Source: Photobacterium sp. SKA34
GTDB lineage: Bacteria; Pseudomonadota; Gammaproteobacteria; Enterobacterales; Vibrionaceae
Length of the DNA: 64,000 nucleotides
Assembly (NCBI RefSeq): GCF_000153325.1
Contig: NZ_CH724143.1
Span: forward strand, 619,549-683,548
Direction: 5' to 3'
Of the stretch, positions 38,506 through 46,408 are shown piece after piece (position 1 is the stretch's first letter; each line of letters starts with the position of its first letter). Made by a program: the position numbers and the translations under genes. The notes under the pieces are model-generated. The model was not told the DNA's origin. It saw only the letters and a program-made list of their open reading frames with translations, and did no database searches.

Positions 38506-38610
38506 AAAAAAAAGCCAACCGATAAAAAGGTTCGGTTGGCGTCATTGTTTTAGTGAAAAAAATCCACAAACAACGTCAGTTGGCTAGGTTGACTCTTAAC
38601 TTAAGAGTCA
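38506..38610 (-). ncRNA. qrr1: Qrr quorum regulatory small RNA
   Basis: Read on the minus strand: a 5' hairpin (TGACTCTTAA paired with TTAAGAGTCA), then the invariant Qrr target-binding core CCTAGCCAACTGACGTTGTT, and a 3' intrinsic terminator GCCAACCGA/TCGGTTGGC followed by T8. The length is about 105 bases, normal for the family. Qrr RNAs act with Hfq, pairing with mRNAs such as that of the LuxR/HapR-type master regulator. The position next to and divergent from luxO is that of qrr1 in vibrios. A sigma-54 promoter is placed so that transcription starts at about 38611. Confidence 0.94.
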
Positions 38611-38620
38611 TTTTATATAA

Positions 38621-38637
38621 AGCATGTAGTGTGCCAA
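38621..38637 (-). promoter_or_regulatory. Sigma-54 promoter of the Qrr RNA
   Basis: On the minus strand TTGGCACACTACATGCT: GG and GC elements with the -24/-12 spacing of the consensus TGGCACG-N4-TTGCW (two mismatches). The GC lies 12 bases before the expected first base of Qrr. Activation by phosphorylated LuxO is known in vibrios. Confidence 0.85.
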
Positions 38638-38731
38638 CTTTTAAAAATCGTGTTTTTTTATACAATCCTGCGTGTTTCCTGTCTTTGAGTAGCACTTATT
38701 TGTTCACGATACTGCACAAATAAAAACAGGC

Positions 38732-38748
38732 ATTCGCATTATGCGAAT
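38732..38748. promoter_or_regulatory. Palindrome between qrr and luxO, candidate LuxO site
   Basis: ATTCGCAT-T-ATGCGAAT is a perfect inverted repeat, with a further half site TTGCGAAT at 38753-38760. It lies about 110-125 bases upstream of the Qrr start, where LuxO activator sites occur (reported form TTGCA-N3-TGCAA). Assignment to LuxO is inference. Confidence 0.5.
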
Positions 38749-38852
38749 TAATTTGCGAATTAATATGAGACAATTGAAAAAAGAGAAATCTATCCCCCAT
38801 ATTTTTTTCTATTGATTACAATTAGTTTAAGGGGCTTGTTTTAGGAGGAGCA

Positions 38853-40307
38853 ATGGAGAGCAGAATGCAGCAACGCCAAGTATTAATGGTTGAAGATACA
38901 GCGTCAGTTGCGGCCTTGTACAAATCTTACTTAAACCCTCTTGGACTTAATGTAAGCATTGTTGGTACAGGGAAGGAAGCACTGAGCTTTATTCAAGATA
39001 TTATTCCTGATCTAATTTTATTAGATCTCCGTTTGCCTGATATGACGGGAATGGAAGTGCTTGAACGTGTAAGAAAAGAGCACGGTAATGTTCCTGTTGT
39101 AATAATGACCGCTCATGGTTCTATTGATATAGCAGTTGAAGCTATTCGTTATGGCGCGCAAGACTTTTTAATTAAACCCTGCGAGGCTGATCGATTACGA
39201 ATTACAGTAAACAAAGCGCTTAAATCTGAAAGTAAATCGAATACAAGTAATCAATCTAAGCAATCAGATGGAGCACAATACCAAGGATTTATCGGTAATA
39301 GTTTACCAATGCAGGCGGTATATCGCGTTATTGAATCTGCAGCTTCAAGTAAAGCGACGGTATTTATTACTGGTGAAAGTGGTACGGGTAAAGAAGTGTG
39401 TGCAGAAGCGATTCATGCAGCCAGCCCACGTCATGATAAACCGTTTATTGCTCTAAATTGTGCCGCTATCCCTAAAGACCTAATTGAAAGTGAACTTTTT
39501 GGACATGTAAAAGGTGCCTTTACGGGGGCTTCAACGGAGCGACAAGGTGCAGTTGAAATGGCACATCATGGTACGCTAATGCTTGATGAGCTGTGTGAAA
39601 TGGATCTTGATTTGCAAAGTAAATTGTTACGATTTATTCAAACGGGAACCTATCAAAAAGTCGGCTCATCAAAAATGAGCAGTGTCGATGTCCGTTTTGT
39701 TTGTGCGACTAATCGAAACCCTTGGGAAGAAGTGCAAGAAGGCAGGTTTCGAGAAGATCTATACTATCGTTTACATGTTATTCCTATCTCTTTACCGCCA
39801 TTAAGGGAACGCGGTGGAGATATTATAGAGATTGCTCATGCACTATTAGGTTTGATGTCGTTAGAAGAAGGAAAAAGCTTTAGTCGTTTTTCTGAGCCAG
39901 TTTTACGATTATTTGAGTCCTACTCTTGGCCTGGTAATGTACGTGAATTGCAGAATGTGATCCGTAATATTGTGGTTTTAAATACTGATGATGAAGTCAA
40001 ACTTGAAATGGTTCCGCCGCCTATTAATTCAATAAACGGCGTAGAAATTGCATCTTATCCTAAGGCTATACCTGAAAAAGTACAGAGAGAAAGCCTTGCT
40101 GATGAATCTATTTATTCACATGATCATCATAAAAATAAAATAGAGCCGCTCTGGGTTGTAGAAAAAAGAGCGATACAATGGGCGATTGATGCTTGCGATG
40201 GCAATATTCCAAGAGCAGCAGGCTTACTGGAAGTAAGTCCATCAACGATATATCGTAAATTGCAATCTTGGCAAGACACTAATGCCAGTGCTAGGGAGAT
40301 GGATTAA
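38853..40307 (+). CDS. luxO: Quorum-sensing sigma-54 response regulator LuxO
   Basis: NtrC-type activator that, when phosphorylated at low cell density, turns on Qrr RNAs. The 484 residues contain a receiver domain (phosphorylation site Asp58 in LLDLRLPDM), an AAA+ sigma-54 interaction domain (GESGTGKE Walker A, GAFTGA loop, [11 protein letters not shown]), and a Fis-type helix-turn-helix at the C-terminus ([21 protein letters not shown]). A strong AGGAGGAG site supports the start at 38853; an internal Met (MVEDTAS) would make the phosphorylated Asp residue 47, as numbered in Vibrio. luxU follows with no gap. Confidence 0.98.
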   Translation: MESRMQQRQVLMVEDTASVAALYKSYLNPLGLNVSIVGTGKEALSFIQDIIPDLILLDLRLPDMTGMEVLERVRKEHGNVPVVIMTAHGSIDIAVEAIRYGAQDFLIKPCEADRLRITVNKALKSESKSNTSNQSKQSDGAQYQGFIGNSLPMQAVYRVIESAASSKATVFITGESGTGKEVCAEAIHAASPRHDKPFIALNCAAIPKDLIESELFGHVKGAFTGASTERQGAVEMAHHGTLMLDELCEMDLDLQSKLLRFIQTGTYQKVGSSKMSSVDVRFVCATNRNPWEEVQEGRFREDLYYRLHVIPISLPPLRERGGDIIEIAHALLGLMSLEEGKSFSRFSEPVLRLFESYSWPGNVRELQNVIRNIVVLNTDDEVKLEMVPPPINSINGVEIASYPKAIPEKVQRESLADESIYSHDHHKNKIEPLWVVEKRAIQWAIDACDGNIPRAAGLLEVSPSTIYRKLQSWQDTNASAREMD

Positions 40308-40667
40308 ATGGCAACAACGATAAATTCTGAGACAATTAAACGCCTTGCTGATGAAGTTGGTAAGGACACCGTGTCATTGCTATTAAATGTTTTCAGTGAT
40401 GAATTAGAACAATATTCAAAGCAATTATCGGCACATCCTTCCGTTGATCAAATTGGTGAAATTAGCCATGCAATAAAAAGTAGCGCTGCAAGTTTTGGTG
40501 CGGACGATTTAGCATTAATGGCACAAGAATGTGAATATCGAGTAAAACAAGGACAAGATGATTGGATGATTGACCATTTGTCTGAATTTAGACAAATGGT
40601 CGAAGGTATGGTGGTTGAGTATAAGCAATTAGCAGGAAGTAATGAGCTTATCAACCGCATGCTTTAA
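40308..40667 (+). CDS. luxU: Quorum-sensing phosphotransfer protein LuxU
   Basis: A 119-residue histidine phosphotransfer protein relaying phosphate from hybrid sensor kinases (LuxN/LuxPQ/CqsS types) to LuxO. The phosphorylated residue is His54 in EISHAIKSSAASFGADDL. All-helical, no membrane segment. The ATG follows the luxO TAA immediately. Its 3' end overlaps the convergent YvcK-type gene by 39 bases. Confidence 0.95.
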   Translation: MATTINSETIKRLADEVGKDTVSLLLNVFSDELEQYSKQLSAHPSVDQIGEISHAIKSSAASFGADDLALMAQECEYRVKQGQDDWMIDHLSEFRQMVEGMVVEYKQLAGSNELINRML

Positions 40668-41525
40668 CTTATCTCGGTCATGTCTCCATTCATGATTACT
40701 GGATGCAAGATCTTCAATTTGCAAATTAAATTTATTGTTTAAATCTGTATGAAGTTTATCGGTCAAGATTGTATCTATCTTGCGTCCATTCATTGCTCTT
40801 TCGCACCAATGTAACATGGTTTCTAGTGGCATTTTTCCTGCTGGGCCATGTTCTTTATCGAGGTTAGTAATAAATACGATTTGTGCGTTGCTGTTTTTTA
40901 ACGCAATACCTAAATCACGTAAGAGTAAAATAGGCATAACGCTTGTTAAGAAACTACCCGGGCCGAGTAATATCAAATCAGCTTGATTGATTGCGTTTAA
41001 GGCTTCTTTTGTCGCCGGCACTGCGGGTTCAAGATAAAGGCGTTTAGGTACTTCTTGTAATTCATCAACACTAGTTTCACCATTTATAATCTCGCCACTA
41101 TGGGTAATTGCAGCGAGATCTGATGGGTGTTCTGACATTGGAATGATCTGAGTCTCAACATTTAACATATCTCGGATCAGATTAATGGCATCAAGTGGAC
41201 GAATCGAGAGGTTATCTAATGCGGTAAGCATTAAGTTACCTAGGTTATGACCATCCAACTCACCGTTACCTTTAAAACGGTATTCAAAAATCATCGAACC
41301 AATCGATGGCTCTGTAATTAATTGATTAATACAGTTGCGCATATCGCCCCAAGCAATACCGCCTTGGCAAGCTCTAATACGCCCCGTTGAACCACCATTA
41401 TCTGTTGTCGCAACAATACCTGTTACTTTTGAACCGTAACAAGATAGCGAGGATAGGATTCGTCCTAGGCCGTGACCGCCACCGATGGCAACAATATTCT
41501 TTTTTGATTTATCTGCTTTAAGCAT
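40629..41525 (-). CDS. YvcK/CofD-like family protein
   Basis: A 298-residue protein of the CofD-like group that includes Bacillus YvcK, a UDP-sugar-binding protein important for growth on gluconeogenic substrates and cell shape. Visible: N-terminal glycine-rich IGGGHGLGRILSSL, TDNGGSTGRIR, LGNLMLTAL, and LILLGPGSFLTSVMPILL. No signal peptide. In vibrios the homologous gene also sits beside luxU. The stop lies inside luxU, so transcription is convergent and overlapping, which may allow antisense effects (inference). Confidence 0.9.
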   Translation of the reverse strand: MLKADKSKKNIVAIGGGHGLGRILSSLSCYGSKVTGIVATTDNGGSTGRIRACQGGIAWGDMRNCINQLITEPSIGSMIFEYRFKGNGELDGHNLGNLMLTALDNLSIRPLDAINLIRDMLNVETQIIPMSEHPSDLAAITHSGEIINGETSVDELQEVPKRLYLEPAVPATKEALNAINQADLILLGPGSFLTSVMPILLLRDLGIALKNSNAQIVFITNLDKEHGPAGKMPLETMLHWCERAMNGRKIDTILTDKLHTDLNNKFNLQIEDLASSNHEWRHDRDKLKHAVDKLITSC

Positions 41526-41630
41526 AGTGTTGGCTTTGTGATATTTTTATAAGAAATCAGATTAGCAAATAAAGTATTATGTTGCATTTTTTGCTGTGTA
41601 AATTACCTGTGATATCTCACATAAAAAAGA

Positions 41631-42206
41631 TTAGTGGCTTGTTTTAATCATACTCATTAAATAATCGTAAGTATTTAAACAGGTTGGCTTATTGAGTAAA
41701 TGCTGCTTATCGATAGTGGGTAACGGTAATATTTCTAACCAACGTTGACATAACCAGCTGAGGTTATTGAAGTCTTTGCATTTGTAGAGCTCATCAAGAT
41801 CAGGAAACTTTTCAAACATTTTCTTCAGACGAATCGCAAGTAATTGTTGTTCTTTATTGATTGCGATCTCTTCCCAGCAGGGTAAAGACGTTGTCTCTCC
41901 CCAAAATACACCATCTGTTGTTTGTTTTATCGACTGGATCTTAAAGTTATTACGACCTGAAACGGTGAGTTTGATTAACGGGGAGCCTCTCTCTTGGTTG
42001 AAATCATCAATCGTGACACGAGTGCCTATATGAAATAAATGTTGAGCTTCCTTTTTATCGCTATACATACAGATACCTAACCCATCTTTTGAAGCGAGTG
42101 CGGCTTTCAAGGTAGGTGTTTGATCGACTGGCGAGATATAGATTTGCATCCGACCAGAAGGAAGAACATGGCGCTTTTGAAAAAGTAGCGGTAAGACTTT
42201 AGCCAT
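41631..42206 (-). CDS. LON N-terminal substrate-binding domain protein
   Basis: A 191-residue protein consisting of a stand-alone LON substrate-binding domain (PUA-like), without the AAA+ or protease parts of Lon. Typical stretches are LPLLFQKRHVLPSGRMQIYI, GICMYSD, GTRVTIDDF and LIKLTVSGRNNFKI. The C-terminal half is helical and ends at YDYLMSMIK. Start at MAKVLPLLF because GGAG lies seven bases upstream. Related small proteins in gammaproteobacteria are annotated as peptidase S16 domain proteins; they have no catalytic site and their role is unknown. Confidence 0.8.
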   Translation of the reverse strand: MAKVLPLLFQKRHVLPSGRMQIYISPVDQTPTLKAALASKDGLGICMYSDKKEAQHLFHIGTRVTIDDFNQERGSPLIKLTVSGRNNFKIQSIKQTTDGVFWGETTSLPCWEEIAINKEQQLLAIRLKKMFEKFPDLDELYKCKDFNNLSWLCQRWLEILPLPTIDKQHLLNKPTCLNTYDYLMSMIKTSH

Positions 42207-42419
42207 AATGAACTCCATAGTAAGATTTGCAATGCCTAGCTATATAGACAATGCAAAACTGATGCCGACTAAAAGTTAAGGCGTTCACATAGCTTTGTCG
42301 TTGACTTTATGAGTATTTTAATTGAAGTACGCTCGTTATTGACTCTATTTTAAGTTAATAAGGCCTGATATTGATTGCAGTTTGAAAATCAATATTTGCA
42401 AAATCACATTAGTTCAGTG

Positions 42420-42647
42420 TCATTTTTGACGCTCAATTATTGATAAAGCCGCATCGGTAGGAAGCAGTTCTAAATGGCCTAATTCATCAAAATACCAACC
42501 TTTTATGAGCCCTTTATCACGCATATCTATAAAACCATCCACGACTTGCTGTGCAGCAGTTTGTGCTGAGTCTGCATCAATACCATCTTCTCGTTGTAAA
42601 TAGAGTGCGATATCTTCGATTGAAGCCGATTCCATTATATTTGCCAT
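42420..42647 (-). CDS. Small conserved hypothetical protein
   Basis: A 75-residue acidic helical protein (MANIMESASIEDIALYLQREDGIDADSAQ and onward) ending LSIIERQK. I use the ATG at 42647, with GAGGAT eight bases upstream; the open frame extends 36 codons further but lacks a binding site and its residues look non-coding. No membrane segment. Function unknown. It lies upstream of, and divergent from, moaA. Confidence 0.6.
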   Translation of the reverse strand: MANIMESASIEDIALYLQREDGIDADSAQTAAQQVVDGFIDMRDKGLIKGWYFDELGHLELLPTDAALSIIERQK

Positions 42648-42841
42648 AATATCCTCACTTTTTATTGGTGAATCGCGGCTTAAATTATTAACTAGTATTG
42701 TCGTGATCCTACTCGAAAGGTAGAATACAGACTGTTTTTTTCCAGTATTTGTCAAATATGGAAAAACTCTGATACTTTTATATTAAGAAATGCTGTTGTG
42801 TAATATTCTCTCAAGGAATGATTTGCTTTGCATAACTGCCA

Positions 42842-42988
42842 TAACTCCGAGCATTCTTCACTAAGTTACTAAGCGATGTTGGACTTATATATATATACGT
42901 TCAAAAGTTGATAGGTGATTAATGCCAGTGACGATTTGTCACCAGGGTTTATTTAGAAATGAATTGACCTCCCGTATTTGGAAAGGTG
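42842..42988 (+). promoter_or_regulatory. Moco RNA motif (molybdenum cofactor riboswitch) before moaA
   Basis: The leader contains the blocks typical of the Moco motif in order: ACTCCGAGC, TTCACTAAG, GCGATGTTGG, TTAATGCCAGTGACG with the hairpin GTGACGATTTGTCAC, and CCTCCCG near the end, overlapping the moaA ribosome binding site (GGAAAGG, 42980-42986). The same arrangement lies before E. coli moaA, where cofactor binding lowers expression. Identification is by eye. Confidence 0.8.
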
Positions 42989-42992
42989 TTCC

Positions 42993-43982
42993 GTGGCGAA
43001 ACAATTAGAAGATAGTTTTCATCGTAAGTTTTACTACTTGCGACTCTCTGTTACAGATGTCTGTAACTTCAAATGTACCTATTGCTTGCCAGATGGCTAT
43101 CATCCAACAGAAAAGAAAAAACCTTCCTTTCTAACATTGGGTGAGATTCAGCGAGTTGCCTTAGCATTTGCTGAGTGTGGCACTAGTAAAATCCGTATCA
43201 CAGGTGGTGAGCCGAGTTTACGTCGTGATTTTACTGATATCATCAAAACGGTGGCTGAGATCCCTGGGATTAATAAAGTAGCGACAACCACTAATGGTTA
43301 TCGTATGGCTAAGCACGTCCACGAATGGCGTGATGCTGGCTTAACGCATATCAATGTGAGTGTTGATAGCCTTGATCCTAAGATGTTTTATCAAATTACC
43401 GGTGAGAATATGTTCCATCAGGTAATGAATGGCATTGATGCGGCTTTTGATGCTGGCTTTGAGCAAGTTAAAATTAATACGGTACTTCTTAAAGATCTTA
43501 ATTCACAAGAGTTACCTAAGTTTTTAGAGTGGATTAAAACTCGTCCAATTCAATTACGTTTTATAGAATTGATGCAAACTGGCGAAATGGACAGTCTTTT
43601 TCAAAATCATCACCTTTCAGGGGTGAGTATTCGTAATCATTTGATCGCTAATGGTTGGCTACTGAAAATTAAAGGTAGTAATGACGGCCCAGCACAAGTT
43701 TTTTGTCACCCTGATTATATGGGCGAAATTGGCTTGATCATGCCTTATGAAAAGAATTTCTGCGAAAGCTGCAACCGTTTACGAGTTTCAGCTAAAGGCA
43801 AGTTACATCTTTGTTTGTTTGGTGAACAAGGTGTTGAGTTGCGTGATTTACTGGCAAGTGATGATCAAAAAGAATCGTTAATTGCACGTATTCAAGCAGG
43901 GCTAGGTGAAAAAGCGGTTAGCCATTTCTTGGATGAAGGCAATACAGGTATGACGCCAAACCTAGCATCCATTGGCGGTTAA
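42993..43982 (+). CDS. moaA: GTP 3',8-cyclase MoaA
   Basis: Radical SAM enzyme catalysing the first step of molybdopterin synthesis from GTP, with MoaC. N-terminal cluster [11 protein letters not shown]-binding [13 protein letters not shown]-terminal [4Fe-4S] cysteines in [20 protein letters not shown], and the C-terminal Gly-Gly tail (SIGG). The start is taken as GTG at 42993 (MAKQLEDSF), giving 329 residues as in E. coli, with AGG six bases upstream; the frame opens earlier at a TTG. It is controlled by the Moco riboswitch. moaC follows after 90 bases holding a hairpin. Confidence 0.97.
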   Translation: MAKQLEDSFHRKFYYLRLSVTDVCNFKCTYCLPDGYHPTEKKKPSFLTLGEIQRVALAFAECGTSKIRITGGEPSLRRDFTDIIKTVAEIPGINKVATTTNGYRMAKHVHEWRDAGLTHINVSVDSLDPKMFYQITGENMFHQVMNGIDAAFDAGFEQVKINTVLLKDLNSQELPKFLEWIKTRPIQLRFIELMQTGEMDSLFQNHHLSGVSIRNHLIANGWLLKIKGSNDGPAQVFCHPDYMGEIGLIMPYEKNFCESCNRLRVSAKGKLHLCLFGEQGVELRDLLASDDQKESLIARIQAGLGEKAVSHFLDEGNTGMTPNLASIGG

Positions 43983-44009
43983 TTCAGTCTACTTTTCCTA
44001 ATTTTAGTG

Positions 44010-44041
44010 AGCCTAGTTGAGATAAATATCTCTACTAGGCT
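44010..44041 (+). other. Stem-loop between moaA and moaC
   Basis: AGCCTAGT pairs with ACTAGGCT, and the inner GAGATA with TATCTC, leaving a two-base loop. No T-run follows, so it is not a classic terminator. It may stabilise or process the moa mRNA. There is no moaB gene between moaA and moaC, unlike E. coli. Confidence 0.6.
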
Positions 44042-44072
44042 TCGTATCGCTTCGTTGAGGAACGATTAAATA

Positions 44073-44552
44073 ATGAATCAATTTACACATATTAATGCAT
44101 CAGGTGAAGCCAACATGGTTGATGTTTCTGCTAAAGCGGAAACCGTACGTGAAGCACGTGCAGAAGCTTTTGTTCATATGGCAGCAGAAACATTAGAGCT
44201 GATTGTGTCAGGTCAGCACCATAAAGGTGATGTGTTCGCAACAGCGCGTATTGCTGGCATTCAAGCAGCAAAAAAGACATGGGAGCTGATCCCACTTTGT
44301 CACCCGTTGCTACTTTCGAAAGTTGAGGTACAGTTAGAAGCGATTCCAGCTGAAAACAAAGTACGTATTGAGTCTTGCTGCAAGCTAGCGGGTAAAACTG
44401 GAGTAGAGATGGAAGCATTAACAGCGGCTTCTGTTGCCGCATTAACGATTTATGATATGTGTAAAGCGGTACAAAAAGATATGGTGATTAGCCAAGTGCG
44501 TCTGTTAGAAAAAACAGGCGGTAAATCAGGTCACTTTAAGGTAGAAGCATGA
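44073..44552 (+). CDS. moaC: Cyclic pyranopterin monophosphate synthase MoaC
   Basis: Second step of molybdopterin synthesis: rearranges the MoaA product to cyclic pyranopterin monophosphate. At 159 residues it matches the family. Conserved blocks are [50 protein letters not shown] and [11 protein letters not shown], the last holding the catalytic Asp and Lys. Overlaps moaD by four bases (ATGA). Confidence 0.98.
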   Translation: MNQFTHINASGEANMVDVSAKAETVREARAEAFVHMAAETLELIVSGQHHKGDVFATARIAGIQAAKKTWELIPLCHPLLLSKVEVQLEAIPAENKVRIESCCKLAGKTGVEMEALTAASVAALTIYDMCKAVQKDMVISQVRLLEKTGGKSGHFKVEA

Positions 44553-44794
44553 TTAAGGTTCTTTTTTTTGCACAAGTAAAAGAGCTTGTCGATACTGATA
44601 GCCTTGAAGTTGATGCCATTTACTCTACTGCTGATGTGTTACGTGAAGCATTGTCAACGCGTGGCGAAAAATGGCAATTGGCACTAGAATCAGGCAAGTT
44701 GCTTGTTGCTGTCAATCAAACTATTTGTTCATTAGATACACCATTAACTGATGGTGATGAAGTTGCATTTTTTCCACCAGTAACAGGGGGATAA
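44549..44794 (+). CDS. moaD: Molybdopterin synthase sulphur carrier subunit MoaD
   Basis: An 81-residue ubiquitin-like protein that carries the sulphur as a C-terminal thiocarboxylate. It ends FFPPVTGG with the required Gly-Gly. It begins inside the end of moaC and is followed directly by moaE, its partner in the synthase. Confidence 0.97.
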   Translation: MIKVLFFAQVKELVDTDSLEVDAIYSTADVLREALSTRGEKWQLALESGKLLVAVNQTICSLDTPLTDGDEVAFFPPVTGG

Positions 44795-44797
44795 GTG

Positions 44798-45241
44798 ATG
44801 ATTTCTGTTCAGTTTGATGATTTCTCTGTTGCTAATGAATATGAAAAATTAGCGGAAGGCACAGAAGCTGGCGCTGTTGTAACTTTTATCGGTAAAGTAC
44901 GTGACTTTAATCAAGGCGATGCCGTGACAGCTCTATCTTTAGAGCATTATCCTGGAATGACGGAAAAATCGCTTCAAGAGATAGTTGATCAAGCATACAA
45001 ACGTTGGCCATTGCTTAAAACACGTGTCATTCATCGTGTGGGTGATTTAGCATTAGGTGATCAGATTGTATTTGTGGGTGTAACAAGTGCTCACCGCGGC
45101 GCTGCTTTTGAAGCGTGTGAGTTCATCATGGATTTTTTAAAAACACGTGCACCTTTTTGGAAAAAAGAACAAACACCAGAGCAAAGCCGTTGGGTCGATG
45201 CTCGAGAAACGGATACATCAGCCGCTGATCGCTGGAAATAG
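44798..45241 (+). CDS. moaE: Molybdopterin synthase catalytic subunit MoaE
   Basis: Catalytic subunit that inserts two sulphurs into the pterin with MoaD. A 147-residue protein with GAVVTFIGKVRDFNQGD, LEHYPGMTEKSL, VIHRVGDLALGDQIVFVGVTSAHR and the C-terminal LKTRAPFWKKE with the active-site Lys. The start at 44798 has GGGGG seven bases upstream; the GTG at 44795 is adjacent and less likely. Last gene of the moa operon, followed by a terminator. Confidence 0.97.
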   Translation: MISVQFDDFSVANEYEKLAEGTEAGAVVTFIGKVRDFNQGDAVTALSLEHYPGMTEKSLQEIVDQAYKRWPLLKTRVIHRVGDLALGDQIVFVGVTSAHRGAAFEACEFIMDFLKTRAPFWKKEQTPEQSRWVDARETDTSAADRWK

Positions 45242-45256
45242 CGAATGAATAAAACA

Positions 45257-45284
45257 AAAGGAGCCGAAAGGCTCCTTTTTTGTT
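45257..45284. terminator. Intrinsic terminator after moaE, probably bidirectional
   Basis: AAAAGGAGCC, a four-base loop, GGCTCCTTTTTT. The minus strand also has a T-rich end, so it can terminate the small gene at 45306-45419. Confidence 0.88.
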
Positions 45285-45305
45285 AAAAAAGTAGGTGGTT
45301 CTAGG

Positions 45306-45419
45306 TTATTGCGATTGGTTATTCTTTTTGTACTTGTTACGTGATATCACGCTAGTTGGAACGTAATTAGGGCGAAAACGTGATGGGCTTGGGCGTGATG
45401 CGCAACCTACTGGTCTCAT
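45306..45419 (-). CDS. Possible small basic protein (37 residues)
   Basis: ATG at 45419 opens a 37-residue frame that begins MRPVGCASRPSPSRFRPNYV and continues with Lys/Asn/Gln residues; it is rich in Arg, Pro and Ser and strongly basic. AAGAG lies nine bases upstream. It converges on moaE and ends just before a bidirectional terminator, the arrangement of a real gene. I do not recognise the family; it could be chance. Confidence 0.4.
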   Translation of the reverse strand: MRPVGCASRPSPSRFRPNYVPTSVISRNKYKKNNQSQ

Positions 45420-45772
45420 AAAATACTCTTAAAATGGAATAAAGGGGTTATTCTTTGATATTTGTTAAATTTATAATTGAAGCCTAAATCTTAACATTAA
45501 TAATTTTACCCCTCTTTTTTATGTTACGTACGTAAAATTATGGATAAATATGTCGATATAATAAAACTATCTATCAGTGAAATTGTTAATCATTTTTAGT
45601 TATGTAAAAAATATGAAATAAAGTTTTATGACAGATTAGAGGCGAACTATGTAGATGTGTGCCATATTTTAAATGCGGTTAGTTTTTAAATAAGAATTGG
45701 TTGCTAGTGTTAGACCAAGCAGGACAAGTGATAATTGAGGTCTACTGGCATAGCTTGACAGCGGAGGGTTCA
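45420..45772. other. AT-rich intergenic region
   Basis: No credible gene besides the flanking small frames. It includes the palindromic TTACGTACGTAA core (45523-45534) and AT-rich promoter-like tracts; nothing else recognised. Confidence 0.45.
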
Positions 45773-45937
45773 ATGAAGCACAGACGCGTATCCAATAAAA
45801 AAATGAAACAAATTATGCATGATATTGGCATGACAGATCAGCCAGAGAATGATGATTCGCAATTGCTATTAGAGCGAAGAGAACAAGCAGTAAATGAAGA
45901 TAAACAACTGATTAAATTAGATAGCGAAAATAAATAA
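45773..45937 (+). CDS. Small hypothetical charged protein (54 residues)
   Basis: Starts MKHRRVSNKKMKQIMHDIGM, with GGAGGG just upstream of the ATG. Basic N-terminus, acidic/Gln-rich C-terminus (LLLERREQAVNEDKQL), likely helical, no membrane segment. The open frame continues upstream, but the binding site marks this ATG. A strong terminator follows, so it is a single-gene unit. Function unknown. Confidence 0.6.
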   Translation: MKHRRVSNKKMKQIMHDIGMTDQPENDDSQLLLERREQAVNEDKQLIKLDSENK

Positions 45938-45956
45938 TTTACTCATAATATTTGAA

Positions 45957-45990
45957 TAAAAAAGCATCGATAATATCGATGCTTTTTTGT
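45957..45990 (+). terminator. Intrinsic terminator after the 54-residue gene
   Basis: AAAAGCATCGAT, short loop, ATCGATGCTTTTTT. Confidence 0.9.
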
Positions 45991-46408
45991 GTGTGAAATA
46001 AAATTGAGAATGGAATGTTTCATTTTTGTATGATATTTATTGCGATCTTGTTTTGTTTTGTGGGTTTTATGTTCTGTTATTTTGGTTTTGATTGATTTTA
46101 TTTACTGCCTTTTATGTAGTTTGTTGGTTTTATATAGTGTTATTTTCTTATTTATTGGTTTTTATTAAAATTAAACGTTAACAATAGTATTATTGATAGT
46201 GTTATTAGCTATTGAATAGTGATCTTCTCAGCATAAAGAATCTTTCAATTGTTAAAATATGGTAAATATATTTATATTCTGGTAACGTTTTGAATAATTC
46301 TTCGGTTTGATTGGTTAGTTTTAGGATAAAAACTAGCCGATAAAGCTATTTAGAGTAGCCAAATGAAGAACGTCACGGACGTAATAAACTGATGTATTGG
46401 AGTAATGC
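45991..46408. other. T-rich upstream region of oppA
   Basis: About 420 bases, very AT-rich with GGTTTTAT-like tracts on the plus strand. No gene seen. It must hold the opp promoter and a long leader; a specific operator was not recognised. Confidence 0.5.
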
